Shown here: one piece after another, positions 23,166 to 35,480 of the stretch
How positions within the stretch are numbered: position 1 is the stretch's first letter
Layout: every line of letters begins with the position of its first letter
Assembly: GCA_027943335.1 (NCBI GenBank)
Contig: BSBK01002801.1
Span: 124,001-188,000 of the forward strand
Source: Chamaecyparis obtusa
Taxonomy: Eukaryota > Streptophyta > Pinopsida > Cupressales > Cupressaceae
Length of the DNA: 64,000 nucleotides
Direction of reading: 5' to 3'
Notes under the pieces: generated by a model
Databases searched by the model: none
Seen by the model: only the letters and a program-made list of their open reading frames with translations
Told to the model about the DNA's origin: nothing
Position numbers and translations under genes: made by a program

Positions 23166-23550
23166 GGATTTCCAATAAGGATCCAATGGTTGCCATTGTG
23201 TCATCTTTTTTTTGAAGCCTTGGTATCTATGTGAACTATATATTTAGGAAATGATCTTTTAGTCTATCCACTAGTTCTTTGTAGAGTAGCAACTTGTCAT
23301 CCTTTGTCTGAAATTCATCTAGGACTTACTTTATAATCAGTTGTGAATCTCCAAACACTTGTAGTTCTATGATATTCCACTGGATGGCTATTTTGAGACC
23401 TAAGATGAGTGCCTCATATTCTGCAATGTTATTAGTACATGGGAATCCTAATTTGAATGATTTTGGAATATAATCACCTTGAGGTGTGACGAATAGGATT
23501 CCTACCCCTGATCCATGCGATGTATAGGAGCCATCAAAGTATAGCTTCCA
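23166..23550 (-). pseudogene. second RNase H domain (archaeal-like, Tat hallmark)
   Basis: Downstream of the RT-linked RNase H, the frame has WKLYFDGSYT, GVGILFVTPQGDYI, NNIAEYEALILGL and VFGDSQLIIK. The D, E and D of these blocks match the catalytic acids of a separate RNase H fold. In plants, Ty3/gypsy elements with this extra domain between RNase H and integrase belong to the Tat clade. A stop (CAA to TAA, 23326-23328) interrupts the end, and the frame continues to IGSLLEIP. Confidence 0.88.
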
Positions 23551-24360
23551 CATGGGTTTTTCTTTGATCATACATAGGTGCTCATTAGGGAATTCCATGA
23601 TTAGTGGATAGGCATCCACCAGTGGTGCTTCTGCTAGTTGATTGACAATTACTTTCCCTTTGATTACTTTCTGATCTATGTACTGGATGTCAAACTCATT
23701 GAGTAGCATGACCCATTTTTCCATACAGCCTATGAGAGTTGTCCTTGATAACGAATACTTGAGTGCATCCACCTTTGAGATGAGCTTGATTATGTGGCTG
23801 AGCATGTAATGTCTAAGATTTTGAGTGGCGAAGACCATTGCAAGGCATGCTTTCTCCATCGGTGAATAATTGAGCTCATAGCCAACTAAAGTTCAACTGA
23901 TATAATAAATGGCTCTTTCTTTGTTGTCATCATCATGTTGTGCTAAGAGTGCTCCTAGTGCTATAGTGGTCACTGAGATGTAGAGTATGAGAGGGCATCC
24001 TAAAAATGGTGGTACAAGAATGGGAGAGTTAGCTAGATATTCTTTGATCTTCTCAAAGCTTCTTTGACAGATAGGATCCCATTTGAAGCTTCTGTCCTTG
24101 TGGAGAAGATGTGTGAAAGGTTGGCACTTGTCTACCAGCTGTGAGATAAATTGATGCACTAATTGGAGCTTTCCTTGTAGTCTCCTAAGCTTCCTGAGTG
24201 TTCTAAGAGGAGGCATTTCCATAATGGCTTTGACCTTTTTGGGATCAATCTCTGTGCCATGCCATGAGACTATAAAGCCTAGTAGCTTTCCAGATATTAA
24301 ACCAAAGACACACTTCTTTGGATTCAACTTCAAGCCATAATGATGCAGATGATCAAACAC
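23551..24360 (-). pseudogene. RT thumb, connection and first RNase H (broken)
   Basis: The frame reads LNPKKCVFGLISGKLLGF, LRRLQGKLQLVHQFI, FKWDPICQRSFEKIKEYL, then the Ty3-type RNase H: LYISVTTIALGALLAQ (the usual catalytic Asp of LYLDAS-like blocks is Ser here), YSPMEKACLAMVFA and LRHYMLSH. One stop lies at 23890-23892, where relatives read SRTLVGYE. The segment joins the RT fingers and palm on its 5' side and the second RNase H on its 3' side without a gap. Confidence 0.87.
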
Positions 24361-25391
24361 ACTCTCAAGGATGTCTAGGTGTTCACCTCATGTTTTAGAT
24401 TTTTCAAGAATGTCATCCCCATAGTCTTCCAGGATCTTTTGGATCACATCATGGAATATGGTGGTCATCACTCTCTGATATGTGGCTCCTGCATTCTTTA
24501 GCCCAAATGGCATCATGTTGTAACTAAAGGTACCCCATGGAGTGGTGAACATTGTTTTATGTTGATCTTCATCTGCTATTCGGATCTTATTGTAGCTGAG
24601 AAGCTATCCATGAGTGACAACATTTCATGGCTCACTGTAAGGTCTACGATCATGTCTATGTTGGGTAGTGGGAAATCATCCTTTGCACATGCTTTGTTTA
24701 AGTCCCTGAAGTCTATGCAGATTCTTATCTCACCTGAAGGTTTAGTGACAAGTACCATGTTGGAGATCCACTCAGAGTAATCAATGGCTCTGATGATCTT
24801 GGCTTCTAGGAGCTTCTTGAGCTCTACTTTTACTAACAAGGCCACTTTTGGATACAATTTTCTTAGCTTCTTCTTGACTGGTTTGACATTGGGATCCATT
24901 CCAAGATTGTGCACAATGAGATTTGGATCAAGCCCAAGAATATGCGCATATGACCATGCAAAGTTTGTAGTGGCTGCTTGGAGTAGTGCAGTGAGAGCCA
25001 TTTCTTCACCCTCTATTAAAGATGCTGCAATGTAGGTGATTCTTGGACATTCTTCTATGCCCAAGTTGACTAGTTTGGTTTCCTCAATGATGATAGGTGA
25101 TAGCTCTGGTCTGTACTCTTGGATAGGAGGGAGAGGCAAGTCTCCATCTTCTAGTGCCTTAGAGAGGTTTTCACCAGAAGATATGCCCTTTATTTTCTCT
25201 TTTTTGGAGTCAGAATGTGCTCGAGAAGGGTTTTCACACAAGGACTCATTCTTTTCTTTTTCTATTTCAATTTTGTGACTAAAGCTTGCCTCTTCCCCAA
25301 AATATCCTTTAAGCTCGAGCTTACAGACATGAGTTGACTCTAAATCTTGATCTACTTGTTGGTATGATGCTCCCATGAACCTTAGGAGCAC
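24361..25391 (-). pseudogene. Tat-type reverse transcriptase (broken, YGDD active site)
   Basis: The frame contains VKKKLRKLYPKVALLVKVEL, GEIRICIDFRDLNKA, DDFPLPNIDMIVD and LMDSFSA. After a stop near 24575 it reads TPWGTFSYNMMPFGLKNAGATYQRVM. The catalytic motif (24412-24423) is YGDD, where plant gypsy elements have YVDD. A TGA stop 10 codons later replaces the Arg of the KTRxEH block. RT makes the DNA copy. The loss of frame and the unusual motif suggest decay rather than a working variant. Confidence 0.92.
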
Positions 25392-26059
25392 TTGTGTGCT
25401 TTGGAACTCATCGATGTGTGTGACACTTAGTTGGTCCTAGTCTATGAGTTCAGGGTTGATGAGAGGTAGTTCTATGAGGTTAATGGTGATTTGAAGGAGG
25501 ATAGAAGTGCCCAGGAAGGTATCATTGTCGAAGATGTCATCATATGATTTCTTTACTTTCTCTTTGGGATGTCTTTGATCTCTATGAGGTCATCCTAGCT
25601 ATTCAAGAAGGGAATGTTAGTCATGTTGGTGCCCCCAGTTATGGTATTGGGATCTTCTATACATAGGTGAGGGGTATTAAAGCCAAGACCCTAATGTTGT
25701 AGATTCTTTGATGCTATGATGGGGTCTTTTCTTCTGCCTTCTTGTGGTCCTAGACCACCTCCTTGATATTTCCATTGCTCAAGGGTGTACTTATGTGATT
25801 GGGGATATTTTTCTTTCAAGTAGCCAAGAAGTTGAGTGTCATGTGGCAGGGGATTTCTGTACAACCACCTATTGATGTCAAGGTCCATCTCTTGACTATT
25901 TATGTTGCCATGGGAAACAAAAGTCATGGGTCCCATTTGCTTGATTTCATGATTTATTTCAGTGGGTTCACTTTGGTGACTTGGGCACCCTTGTGTATGT
26001 GGAACAGGTGGGAGGTCCCCTACTACAAATACATCATTCAGGGTGTATTCACCATATCC

Positions 26060-26674
26060 CTAATTATTGATCTTGACAAAGGAGAGAGTAGATGCTAGGA
26101 TTGTCTCTGGATCACTATGGGATCGTGAGGAATTGGTGATAGAAGTGCCAATGTCGGTTCTAGGACAATGGGTGGAATGAGGGAATGATGCTTCCATCAC
26201 ATAGTAGTATGTGAAGGGTTGGGGGTTTGCATGGATGGTGACCTTAATGCCTTGATATGGGAATTTGAGGCATTGATGGTAAGTAGATGGTACAGCCTTG
26301 ATGGAATGGATCCATGGTTGGTTGAGGAGGATGTTAAATGGTAAGTCAAGATCAACAACATGGAAAATGGTGTCTTGCATTGCTGGGCCTAACTAGATAG
26401 GAAAAAGAATAGTACCTTCAGAGGTACGCTCCAAGTTTTCATATGCCTTGATAGTGATTACTTCATGTGATATGTCAGCCTTTGTAAATCCTATCTGTTG
26501 AATGAATTTCAAAGTACACAAGTTTAGGGCTGAGCCATTATCTATCATGACCCTTTTAATGGAAAAATCTCTAACCATGATGGCAATGCAGAGAGGGAGA
26601 TTGTGGTCAGGTGCAATGGCTGGTATGTCAGATGGCTTAAAGGATAGAGCACAGGATGCAGATAGATGTCCCAC
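26060..26674 (-). pseudogene. Tat-type aspartic protease (broken)
   Basis: The block RVMIDNGSALNLC (near 26550) is the Tat-type form of the protease active site (IDNGSALN). Further on, FHVVDLDLPFNILLNQPWIH is the second conserved block (ILLGRPW in relatives, with Gly-Arg changed to Asn-Gln), followed by VPSTYHQCLKFPYQG. A stop near 26392 splits the domain. The 0.67 kb between here and the RT (25392-26059) is poorly conserved linker sequence with stops. Confidence 0.85.
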
Positions 26675-27119
26675 AAGGTTCTCAAATTGGATGGTGTTAA
26701 TGTCTTTGGGGACATGTCCTTCTTGGAGGGATCTATTGAGAATCTCTTGATGGAGGGGTGAAGTGCAGAGAAGGTTGAGGATGGAGATTTGGGGAGGTGT
26801 GTTCCCAAGATGTTCTATATGGTTGTATTGTGCATTGTGTGTTGGCCTTGGACATGCACCAGTGATAGTTATCTAGCCTTGGCATGTGGTGACATCACAC
26901 TGACTATCTGATCCTTTGACATGAATGTCATTGATTATGGGCTCGACTTGGGTTATACATCCAACAAATTTTTCATAGTTGATATAAGCAGTAGTGTAGT
27001 CTTTGTGGTCATCATGATCTCCTTGTTTGCCTTTACCTTGGTTCTAGGGAGGAGGATTGATATTGTCTTGGTTCTTCCCATTGTTGTGTTGTGGGAACAC
27101 ATTCTGATAAATTTGCAAA

Positions 27120-29971
27120 TTGGCATTAGGTGAGGCTTGCGTAGGTGTGTCTACTTAGATCTCCTTTTTGTCGATGAGATCTTGGATGTAGTACTTGAGA
27201 TTCATACACCTTAGGGTAGTGTGTCCTTTGACATGATGATAATCATAGTACTCATGATCTTTATATCAGTTAGGCTTGGGAGTTGTTTCATCGAACTGTT
27301 GGGTTGGTGGGTACATGATTAGGTTGGTTTTGGCCATTCGGTGAAAGATAACATCTAGAGGTTCACTAAGTGGTGTGAAGGTTCTCTTCTAATGGGTTTG
27401 GGCTTTAGGTCTATTCTGATTGGGAGTAGTGGAGATGGCATTAGCATGATTAGTTTGGTTTGCTTGAGGTGCTTGTTGTTGATAGTGTTGTTGATTATCT
27501 TGAGGTTGATACTGCTGCATATGTTGCTGATTGATTTTTTGTTGTTGTTGATATGAAAGAATAGGTGTAGGGCCAGCCACAATGATTTGGACATCCTTGG
27601 TGTTAGTGGCTCCATTAGTAACAGTGTTTTTGTTATGATTCTAGTAATAGGGTTTGTCATTACTAGATTTTTTGTGGGAATAATCTTTGTGATGTTGGAT
27701 TGTGCCTTTGTCTAGGAGACCTCTTTTGATATCTATCCCCTTTCCTTTGATGTCTTGATATATTTGGATGTAGTTCATCCTCATAAAGTGGGATAGTTTT
27801 GGATGCAAGTTATTGATAAAGATCTTGGTTAGATGCTTCTCAGGTCATTGATATGATAACCTGGTCTTGATTTTTTTCCATCGATGCAAGTAATCTACTA
27901 GGCTTTCTCCTTCTTTCTATTTTTAGTTACAAAGGTCTAGCAAGGTCAACTCATTCTTGACATATTGGGCATATTGGACCATGAACTTCTTAGAAAGCTT
28001 GGAAAAATTTGTGATGGTTCCACAAGGTATCTTGTAAAACCACTCAATAGAAGTTCCTCCCAAGCTTTTGGGGAATAGGTGCAAAAGATAATTATCATTA
28101 TAAGCCACCTCTTGGCATGCCATATAGAATTATTTGATGTGGTTTAAAGGGTCTCCTTTCCCTTGATATTTATCAAACTTGGGTGTCTCAAAGTGCTTAG
28201 GGAAAGGAACAACTATGATCAATCGATCAAATGGATAGAGACACACCTCTTCAAACTTGAAGGTCTTATTTTTGTGCCATCTTTGAGCTCCTTAAGAGAA
28301 TTCCTCATTTCTTCCCACTCAGCATTGATCATAGTTGGAGTGGGTACTCCCATTTGGAAAGGATCTAGTGGTGTTGGTGAATAAGGGTGATTTTGAGGTG
28401 GATATTATGGAGTGGGATATGGAGATTTCCCAGCAAGATAGGCAGATTGGAATGGATTTTGGGGTGATGATTGCTAGGAGGATATTGTTGCTGAGGCACA
28501 GAGGTGTATTGCGATGGAGGATATGGAACTACTTGCTATTGGGGTATGATGGGATGTTGTTGCACTAGATAGGATGAAGCTTGTTACCTATAGGGAATGA
28601 TAGGGGTTTTTTGTTGTTTGTACAAGGAAGTATTGCTGTTGTGGAGGAGGCTAGTGGAATCATGCAACTTTCTAATAAGATGGCCCTCATTGCACTTGGC
28701 TTTATGCTTGGTTGATGTAGGATGGATGTGTTCCTGCATTGCATAGGGGTGGAACTAATGTAGGGAAGCTGAAAGTAGAGGCAGTTGGGCAAGGTAGCTT
28801 GAGAGATGGGAAGAACTTTGTTGTTGGGGTGGTGGAACCACATGAGATGTGAAGGGTGGAAGAGATAGAAAGTTAGTGTATGATGGAAAGGATGAAGCTG
28901 GTAGAGGCTATGCTTGTTGTTGTTGTGTTTCTTGGGAGAAGGTGGCTTATTGGTTTTCTGGTATGCATGCAGAGAAGTGTGTTGGTATTCTGAAAGCTAA
29001 CATTTCTTCTTTAGTGAGGCCCCATCGAGAACCAGTGCACAATGGGAACTATGATGTGGAGGATGCTAGGAAGGTAGATGTGATGGGAGTTTGGGACATG
29101 AAAGGAAGATTTGAAAACCCCATGGAAGGCATACTTGTTGTGGATGCAATTTGTTGGGCTTGTGCTAGGGTAAATGTTTGTGGGGCATGAACAAAGATGC
29201 CTGCATTCCCCACAAAAAAGGTGGTGTTGATGTGGAAGCTTGCTAGGAGGAAAATGATTGCATTGCCCCTAGAAATGATGGCATGGGTGTAGAAGCTTGT
29301 GGACTGAATGGGAAGGATGATTGTGTTGCCCATAGGAATGGTGGTATAGAAGTAGAGGCTTGTTGGGAGAAAGGGGGAAATGATTACATTTCCCCTTGAA
29401 ACAATGACGTTGCTTGGTCCATGGAAGGTAGAGGAATTGCTTGTGCAAAGGCTTGCGTGGGAGGTGGTGTTTTGTTTTGTGAAAATCTTTGGGTAGGAAT
29501 GATGGTTTGAACTACTATGGAAGATGATGGTGCACCTATGAGAGGAAATGGAATGGATTTTGTTGCTTGTGTTGTAGGGCTTGTGAAACTACTTTGCAAA
29601 AGAGGAGGGATGGGCAAAGCTGCTTGTGATATGTAATAAAGTGGATCAAGGATTTGTTGGATGATGGGGGTGTATGCTTCTACTAGAATTCAGATGGTGT
29701 TGATGGGAATGTGAGGTTGGAGATATGGTGGAATGGGAGTACCTTCCCATGTGAAGTTATCCAACATGTTTTGTTGATTCTGAGTAGTGAGTGCACTAAC
29801 TATTTGTACATTCCCTGGATGATTCATGAATGTTTCTATTGCAAAAGAAGCTGAGGGGATATTGGGATCATCCCATACATTACCAGTTTGTTGGATCTGG
29901 GGATCATAAGCTACCATTGCATTGGTAGAAATGTTGGGATCGGATGAGCTTTTGATCTGATAAAGATCCAT
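27120..29971 (-). pseudogene. Tat-type Gag (broken)
   Basis: I start at the ATG at 29971 (MDLYQIKSSSDP), the last plausible start before a long leader. The first ~1.7 kb encodes Gln/Pro/Ser/Thr-rich sequence with stops. The capsid domain follows at about 28190-27900: KFDKYQGKGDP, GTSIEWFYKIP, ITNFSKLSKKFMVQYAQY, and then VDYLHRWKKI. A Gln-rich stretch (27580-27440, CAACAA-type repeats) follows, and then YHHVKGHTTLRCMNLK, a zinc-binding-like Cys/His segment at about 27240-27190. Gag builds the particle. Several in-frame stops are present. Confidence 0.85.
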
Positions 29972-32900
29972 GTTCCTTCATTTTCTAGATCTTGTCTTGA
30001 TGGGCATGGAGTGGAGATCTAAAGATGTAGATGGTAGATGGATGCAAGATACTTTTAAAAGACACTATATAATGATGGATGCAAGTCTAAGAAACTTCTA
30101 AGGATGGTGGATTTCTAAAATGTGATGCAAGGATTTGGATCAACTCTAGGGATGGCGAAAATATTTGAAGGATTGGTGAGATGCTCTGATTTGGATTAAG
30201 GATGGCGGAAGATTGGCGAGAGATGGTGAAAGATTGGTGAAATGCTTGGTGATGAAAGGGGCTTTGGTGGGATGCTCTGATTTGGATTAAGATTGGTGGA
30301 TGATTGGTGGGATGCTGGTGGAATATTACTAAGTGTTAACAAATGAGCTATTTTTTTCTCGATGGAGGATCAATGGTAGGATTTGGTCAACCTAGGATAG
30401 ACTAATGATCTTTGCCCAACTAGATTCTTATCAATGCAATCCAATCTCTTTCTCAAGATGATGAGGTTGTGCAAGGACAAATTGGATTTCCTTTAGACAA
30501 TGCTCTATCAAAGGGGGTGATTTCTAATTTAGGATAGGGATTGAAAACAACTGAAAGGTTTTGAACACTAAGTGTTTTTGGATTTGGATCACTAGATTTG
30601 ATGAAAGGATGGTGGGTCTTGACTTGGATAGTGGATGTTGGATTTGGATCAAGGTTTTGGGATTATGATTGTGGATTGTTGATGGAAGGATGGTGAAGGA
30701 TGATGGAATGATGTTATTTCTAAGAGGATGACCTAGATGCAGCTGAAATGGATGACTTATGATGTAACTAGGAAGATGATGATGAATGCAACTAAGAATG
30801 ACTTAAGATGAAACTAAGGATTGGTGGTGATGCAAGGATGAAACTAGGATGAGATAGGATGAAGGACTATCAAGATAAGTTTTGTGATCTCGAAGGTAGA
30901 ATGGATATGTGATGGATCCAGCTAGTCTTCTCTCTCTAGATTGACGTAGTGATGGTTAACTTGGAATCGATATGCAAACTTCTTGACTCTTGCATTGTAC
31001 TTGATGTTTTCTAGTCTCTCTTGATTTTTCTCTTCTACTTGGATCACTTTAAGGGAACTTTGGTGATCTTTGAGATTTCTCTCTAAAAATTTCTTCTCTT
31101 GGTAGACTAGGGATCTAGGAAGTTTAGCCTTTTTATGTTGGGTCAAATCTGACATAGCTTGGAAAGATTCTAGTAATTGTTTTTAAATAAGGCTTCGAGT
31201 GTCTGATTTTGAAGGGACTCTTCTGCAAGGTTTTGTTTCAAAAGCTTTTGGTCCAACTTTATGATATCTCGATGGAAAAGGACTAACTTGATGATAGATA
31301 CCCTAAAAACAATCCTGACAAGGGAAAAAGTGACCTTGTGGAATACAAGCAATGACTTTAACTTTTGAATCTGAGAGAAAGCTTTGAAAGGTGTATATTC
31401 TAACAAGTGTTTTCACTGAGCTTTTGACTATGCAATCACTTCAAGCAGATCTACCTAAATGGAGATGAGTATCAAAATCCTTTCCCACAGCTTGATACCC
31501 CAAAAAGGGGATACATATGGTGAGTATCTTAAGGTGATCTGGTAAACCCCTTGGATTAGTTCTTGCACAAGGATTCTGATACCTTCGGGTGTAGATAGGG
31601 TAGCTTTTGATTTAATAGGTTTGTAGTTATTCCATAGAGTCCTCCCAATCATTTTGTATGCACATGACTCACTTAAGAGCCTAGTTGACCATGTCGAAAT
31701 AGTAGGAATTATTCACCTACCCCGGGCTACCATCAACATGTATTGCCCAAGCTTGAGGGGACGTAAGAAAGAGTTTGCTCAATGATTTATTTCTATACCA
31801 GTCGAGGAAGGTACCAGTTTGAGGTCATTCTCTAGAGAGGAAGTTCTTTTCTCTCTGGACAGGCCTCTCTAAAAGTAAAATAGGTGAACTTGTCTAAGTT
31901 CAAGTGTTTTACGTCACTTAGATTAATAAGGATTTGTAGAATTTTGAAGACTCCTAGAAAGCACAACAAACAAATGTTATGTTCCCAAATTGATTAAGTG
32001 ATTGAATTGAAATTTTGAAAACACAAGTTTTTAAGGTTTTGATTTGTTCTTTCCTTTTTGAAAACAAGAACTTTGAGCGATTACAGTTTCTTTGTTTGGG
32101 CATTCAAGATTGAGTTTGCATGATTTTAAGAATTTTGATTTGAAATTGAAAGGAAGGGAATAGAGATTCTCTTCATTCATCATTTTAAGTCACTCAAGAG
32201 TGTGTTTGATTTGGAGTCAAAATAAAAATGACTCTTTTGGACCTTGGTTTTTCATTCAAGATTTTGTGTGCTAGTTTTCATGTTTTATGCCCAAAATGAG
32301 GTTCCTAGATTGATTTGATGCATGAAAACTTTAGGAAAAATTCAATATTTTGCAACAAGAAACTTGTTCATATCAATAGAAAAGGCCTTAGGACTGATTT
32401 AGGAAATTTTAGGAACCTTTAGGAATGTTTAGGAACCAATTAGGAAAGATTAGCAAAGATTTGGTTGATTTTCTTCCTAGTTTGCATGAGACTTTAAAAG
32501 AACTTTGAGATATTGCAAATAAAGTTCATTTTAGCTTTGATTGATGAATTGAGTTTGATTAAGGAACATTTGAATGCATGTAGGATTTATTTGGAACCAA
32601 TTTAGATTTGAAATGAAAATATGAAGTTCTTTTTAAGTACCCAAAATTTGGAGTGTTCCTAGCTTGCATGAATGCACTCTAAAACCCTAGATTTGTTTGA
32701 AAGATGTTATTTTTAACCAAAAGAAAGACATTAGAATTGATTTTCAGTGTTTTAATACCAATTAGTAATTATTTTAGTTGATTAGGAATGTTTAGGAAAC
32801 ATTTGCAGATTTGTCCCTTAAGGGCATTCAAAAAGTTCATTTTAAGCCTGAAAAGGAAGTGTTTGAGTTCCTAAACTTTCAAAAGAGTTCATGAGCCTTA

Positions 32901-34230
32901 AGGCCTTAATTATTTGGTGATAATTTTGCCTCCATGAAGTACCTACAAGTATTGGATGTTATAAATTACAAGCTTGAATCCTTAGGGTCACTAGGATCCC
33001 CAAATAGGCCCAAAAAACCAAGAAAAATCATGTTTAGGGCCTCAAATGAACTCCCTTCCTCCCATATGATTTTTGGGGCTAGAAATTATTTCAAATTATA
33101 GTCTAATACAAAAATTTTCAAGATATTATGACAATTTCATGCTTCCCATATGATTTTTGGGCCAAAAAAGTGCTAAAAATGGCCTAAAAATCACTTAAAA
33201 CAGGCCCATATGACAATATACATCATTTTGTATGATTTTTTGGGGTTTCCCATATGAAAATTGGTCAAAAAGTTCAAAACTCATATGACATTGTAATAAA
33301 ATTGATGCACAAGCATCCTGGGTGTAAGAGCAATCTTACATCACCCAAAAATCATTATGGTTTCTTTTCAATAAGGGCTATCTTGTGCAGAGCTTCTATT
33401 TATGGAAATTTACTATTTTTAGTAATTATAGCTTAGAATGGTCTATTTTCTTCCCTAGAGGTTCATTTTGGTTGTATCAGCTTGCCAGTAAAGTTTCATT
33501 TCCAGATCAAGTCTAGTTTTGAAGATATTGAAAATTTTCAGTATTGGCAGTAGGGTACAGAAACTTTGAACTCAGTTTTGAAGGCTTTAGAGGTCATGAA
33601 TGAGGTCAAAAATTTGGTTGAATGAAGCTTTCTTATTTTATCATTGTAGAGCACTTCGTGCCCTTTCCAAAATGGGGTCATAATAGTCAATCAGGTCAAT
33701 GGGTGATGACTTATGGTCTCCAGAAGTTGGGTCACCTGAAATGGCAGAAAATAAATTTCCTTCAAAATTTTTGTTTGGGTTTCAAAAGTTGTTTTGAGCC
33801 AACTTTGATGTAATAAATTGAAAAATAAAATAATTCTAGGGTTAGTCAGCCTTAATGGCTAAATTTCTGGAACCTTCCCAGGCGGTGGAAAATTGTCTAT
33901 ATAAGGAAGGCCCATAGTGTTGTGTAGGGTAGTTCTGGGAGTTCTAGGTAGATCTAGGTAATGATTCGAGGCTTTTTCCTATAGAATATTGTAAGGGAAA
34001 ATGCCCATGTGGCTTTTCATATTGTAATTCTAAAATTTGTAATTCCACATTTGTGGAGATAATAAGAAGCCCATTTTTTGTTCTTGAAAATTGTTGTTGT
34101 TTATCTATTTTTGTTATGTGTTTTTGGTATTAAGGGGAGCACCCTTCATCAAAATTCCATCTTGGAGGTGTGAAAGATGAATTTTTTGGCCAAAAAACCA
34201 AAACAAAATGCAATTTTGAGGCTTTTGGAG
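29972..34230 (-). promoter_or_regulatory. long 5' leader of the Tat-type element
   Basis: There are 4.3 kb of non-coding sequence between the primer site and gag. Within it are a duplicated GATGCTCTGATTTGGATTAA block (30190 and 30272), a segment at 31490-31580 that resembles 46843-46910 in the outer element (ACATATGGTGAGTATCTT), an array of CATATG motifs (33060-33290), and, on the plus strand, a TATA-box-like and poly(A)-signal-like pair (33898-33904, 34061). Long leaders are usual for Tat-type elements. Confidence 0.7.
33060..33290 (-). repeat. CATATG motif array in the leader
   Basis: CATATG lies at 33062, 33147, 33207, 33251 and 33282. On the element strand most sites read (G/A/T)TCATATGGG or GTCATATGAG. 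Spacing is irregular (31-85 bp), so this is a motif cluster rather than a tandem repeat. Confidence 0.75.
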
Positions 34231-34233
34231 AAA

Positions 34234-34247
34234 CACCGGGCGTGCCA
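34234..34247 (-). promoter_or_regulatory. primer-binding site of the Tat-type element
   Basis: On the minus strand, TGGCACGCCCGGTG starts 3 bases after the LTR end at 34251. This string directly 3' of the 5' LTR is usual in plant Ty3/gypsy elements. I do not name the tRNA. Confidence 0.8.
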
Positions 34248-34250
34248 AAA

Positions 34251-35480
34251 TGTGATCAGAGAAAGCCTAACCTTTTAGGAATAGGCTTAGACATTCAAAC
34301 ATTAGTTAAATAGCATATCTCTAACATATGGTAAAAAGAATTTGCTAAGACACCTCGAATAGAGCTCAACGGGAGCACCCTGTCACCGGTCGATTTGCTC
34401 TTGCTTTAGGGATGTGGGTGTGCTCTCAAAACACATGGAGCATGTCCCTAATGCTATTTAGGATATATTGGGATGGATTAGAGTCCACAAGAACCCCATA
34501 GTGGCACAAAATAGGTATAGGACACCTGATTTGCCCCTAAGGCCTCATGGATCCAAATGATGTTGAAATGAAGATTAAGCTAGAAATGAGTAATCTAAGG
34601 TATATTTTAGACCAAATGATATGTTATTCTATGAAAATCAATGCTAAAAAATGAATCAAACTAATTTAATCCATTAGTTCTAAGCTATGATGAGTTATGA
34701 AAGCACAAAATAGAGTTAATTCTAACAATTTATGCTAAAGCTTAAGGATCTAGAGCTATTCTAGCATTATAACTTTACTATGAAATAAAAGATGAATTTC
34801 TTATTTTCTCTTGGGAGAGGAGGGTATTTATAGGATTTTGGGAAGGGCTTGGGTTAGGAGGATGAGTTAGGGTTAGGGGTAAGGTTTGAGGTAAGGTTAG
34901 GGGTATGGTAAGGTTTACCTTGGGTTAGGGTTGCTCTCACATGTGTGAGAAACACTAGGGAAGTGTGCAAAGGGAACAAGTGTGGAAGAAGAGACATGGG
35001 TCTCTTTATGAGGCTGTAAGAAGCCTTAAAGAGTGTGTAAGAGGCTTTAATGAGTGTGTAAGGCTTATTAATGGAAGGGTTTGACCAAAAGTCAAAGAGA
35101 CTTGGATTAGGTTAAGAAGGTTAGGAAACACCTTCTAGATAGGTTTGGGAAGGGTTTAGGGAAGTTTAGGAAAGATTAGGAAAGTCTAGAAGATTCTAGG
35201 GTTTGGAGGGATTTTAATAAATATTTCATTTATTAAAAGGATTTTGGTCAATTTATCAAATAATTGATAAATTTTGGGGGTGAATGATGTTTAAATTAGA
35301 TTTAAACATTTTGGGAGTGGATTTCTTAATTAAACATTTTTAATTAAGATAAAGGGATTTAATGGCATAATAATAAATTAATTAATTAAATAATTAATTA
35401 ATTAACAAATGATTATGTCATTAGGGGTTTTCAAAAAATAAAAATACTTTTATTTTCTAATGGATTTTTAGGTGTCGACA
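34251..35480 (-). repeat. 5' LTR of the Tat-type element
   Basis: It starts TGTCGACACC at 35480 and ends TGATCACA at 34251 (minus strand), 1230 bp. It aligns over its whole length with 15285-16496. The G-rich telomere-like tract is at about 34850-34930. Confidence 0.95.

Larger units (their letters stand above)
15285..35480 (-). mobile_element. Ty3/gypsy Tat-type LTR retrotransposon, 20.2 kb including a nested insert
   Basis: Two direct LTRs (15285-16496 and 34251-35480) are bounded by an exact GGATG duplication. Genes lie on the minus strand, so the right LTR is the 5' one. From the 5' end: LTR, primer-binding site (34234-34247), a 4.3-kb leader, gag, protease, RT, RNase H, a second RNase H, integrase, 3' untranslated region, hairpin with polypurine tract, LTR. 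The second RNase H between RT-RNase H and integrase is the hallmark of the Tat clade (established knowledge). A 3.9-kb gag-protease element sits in the 3' region. Removing it leaves about 16.3 kb. All genes carry stops, and integrase has lost part of its core. Confidence 0.95.
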
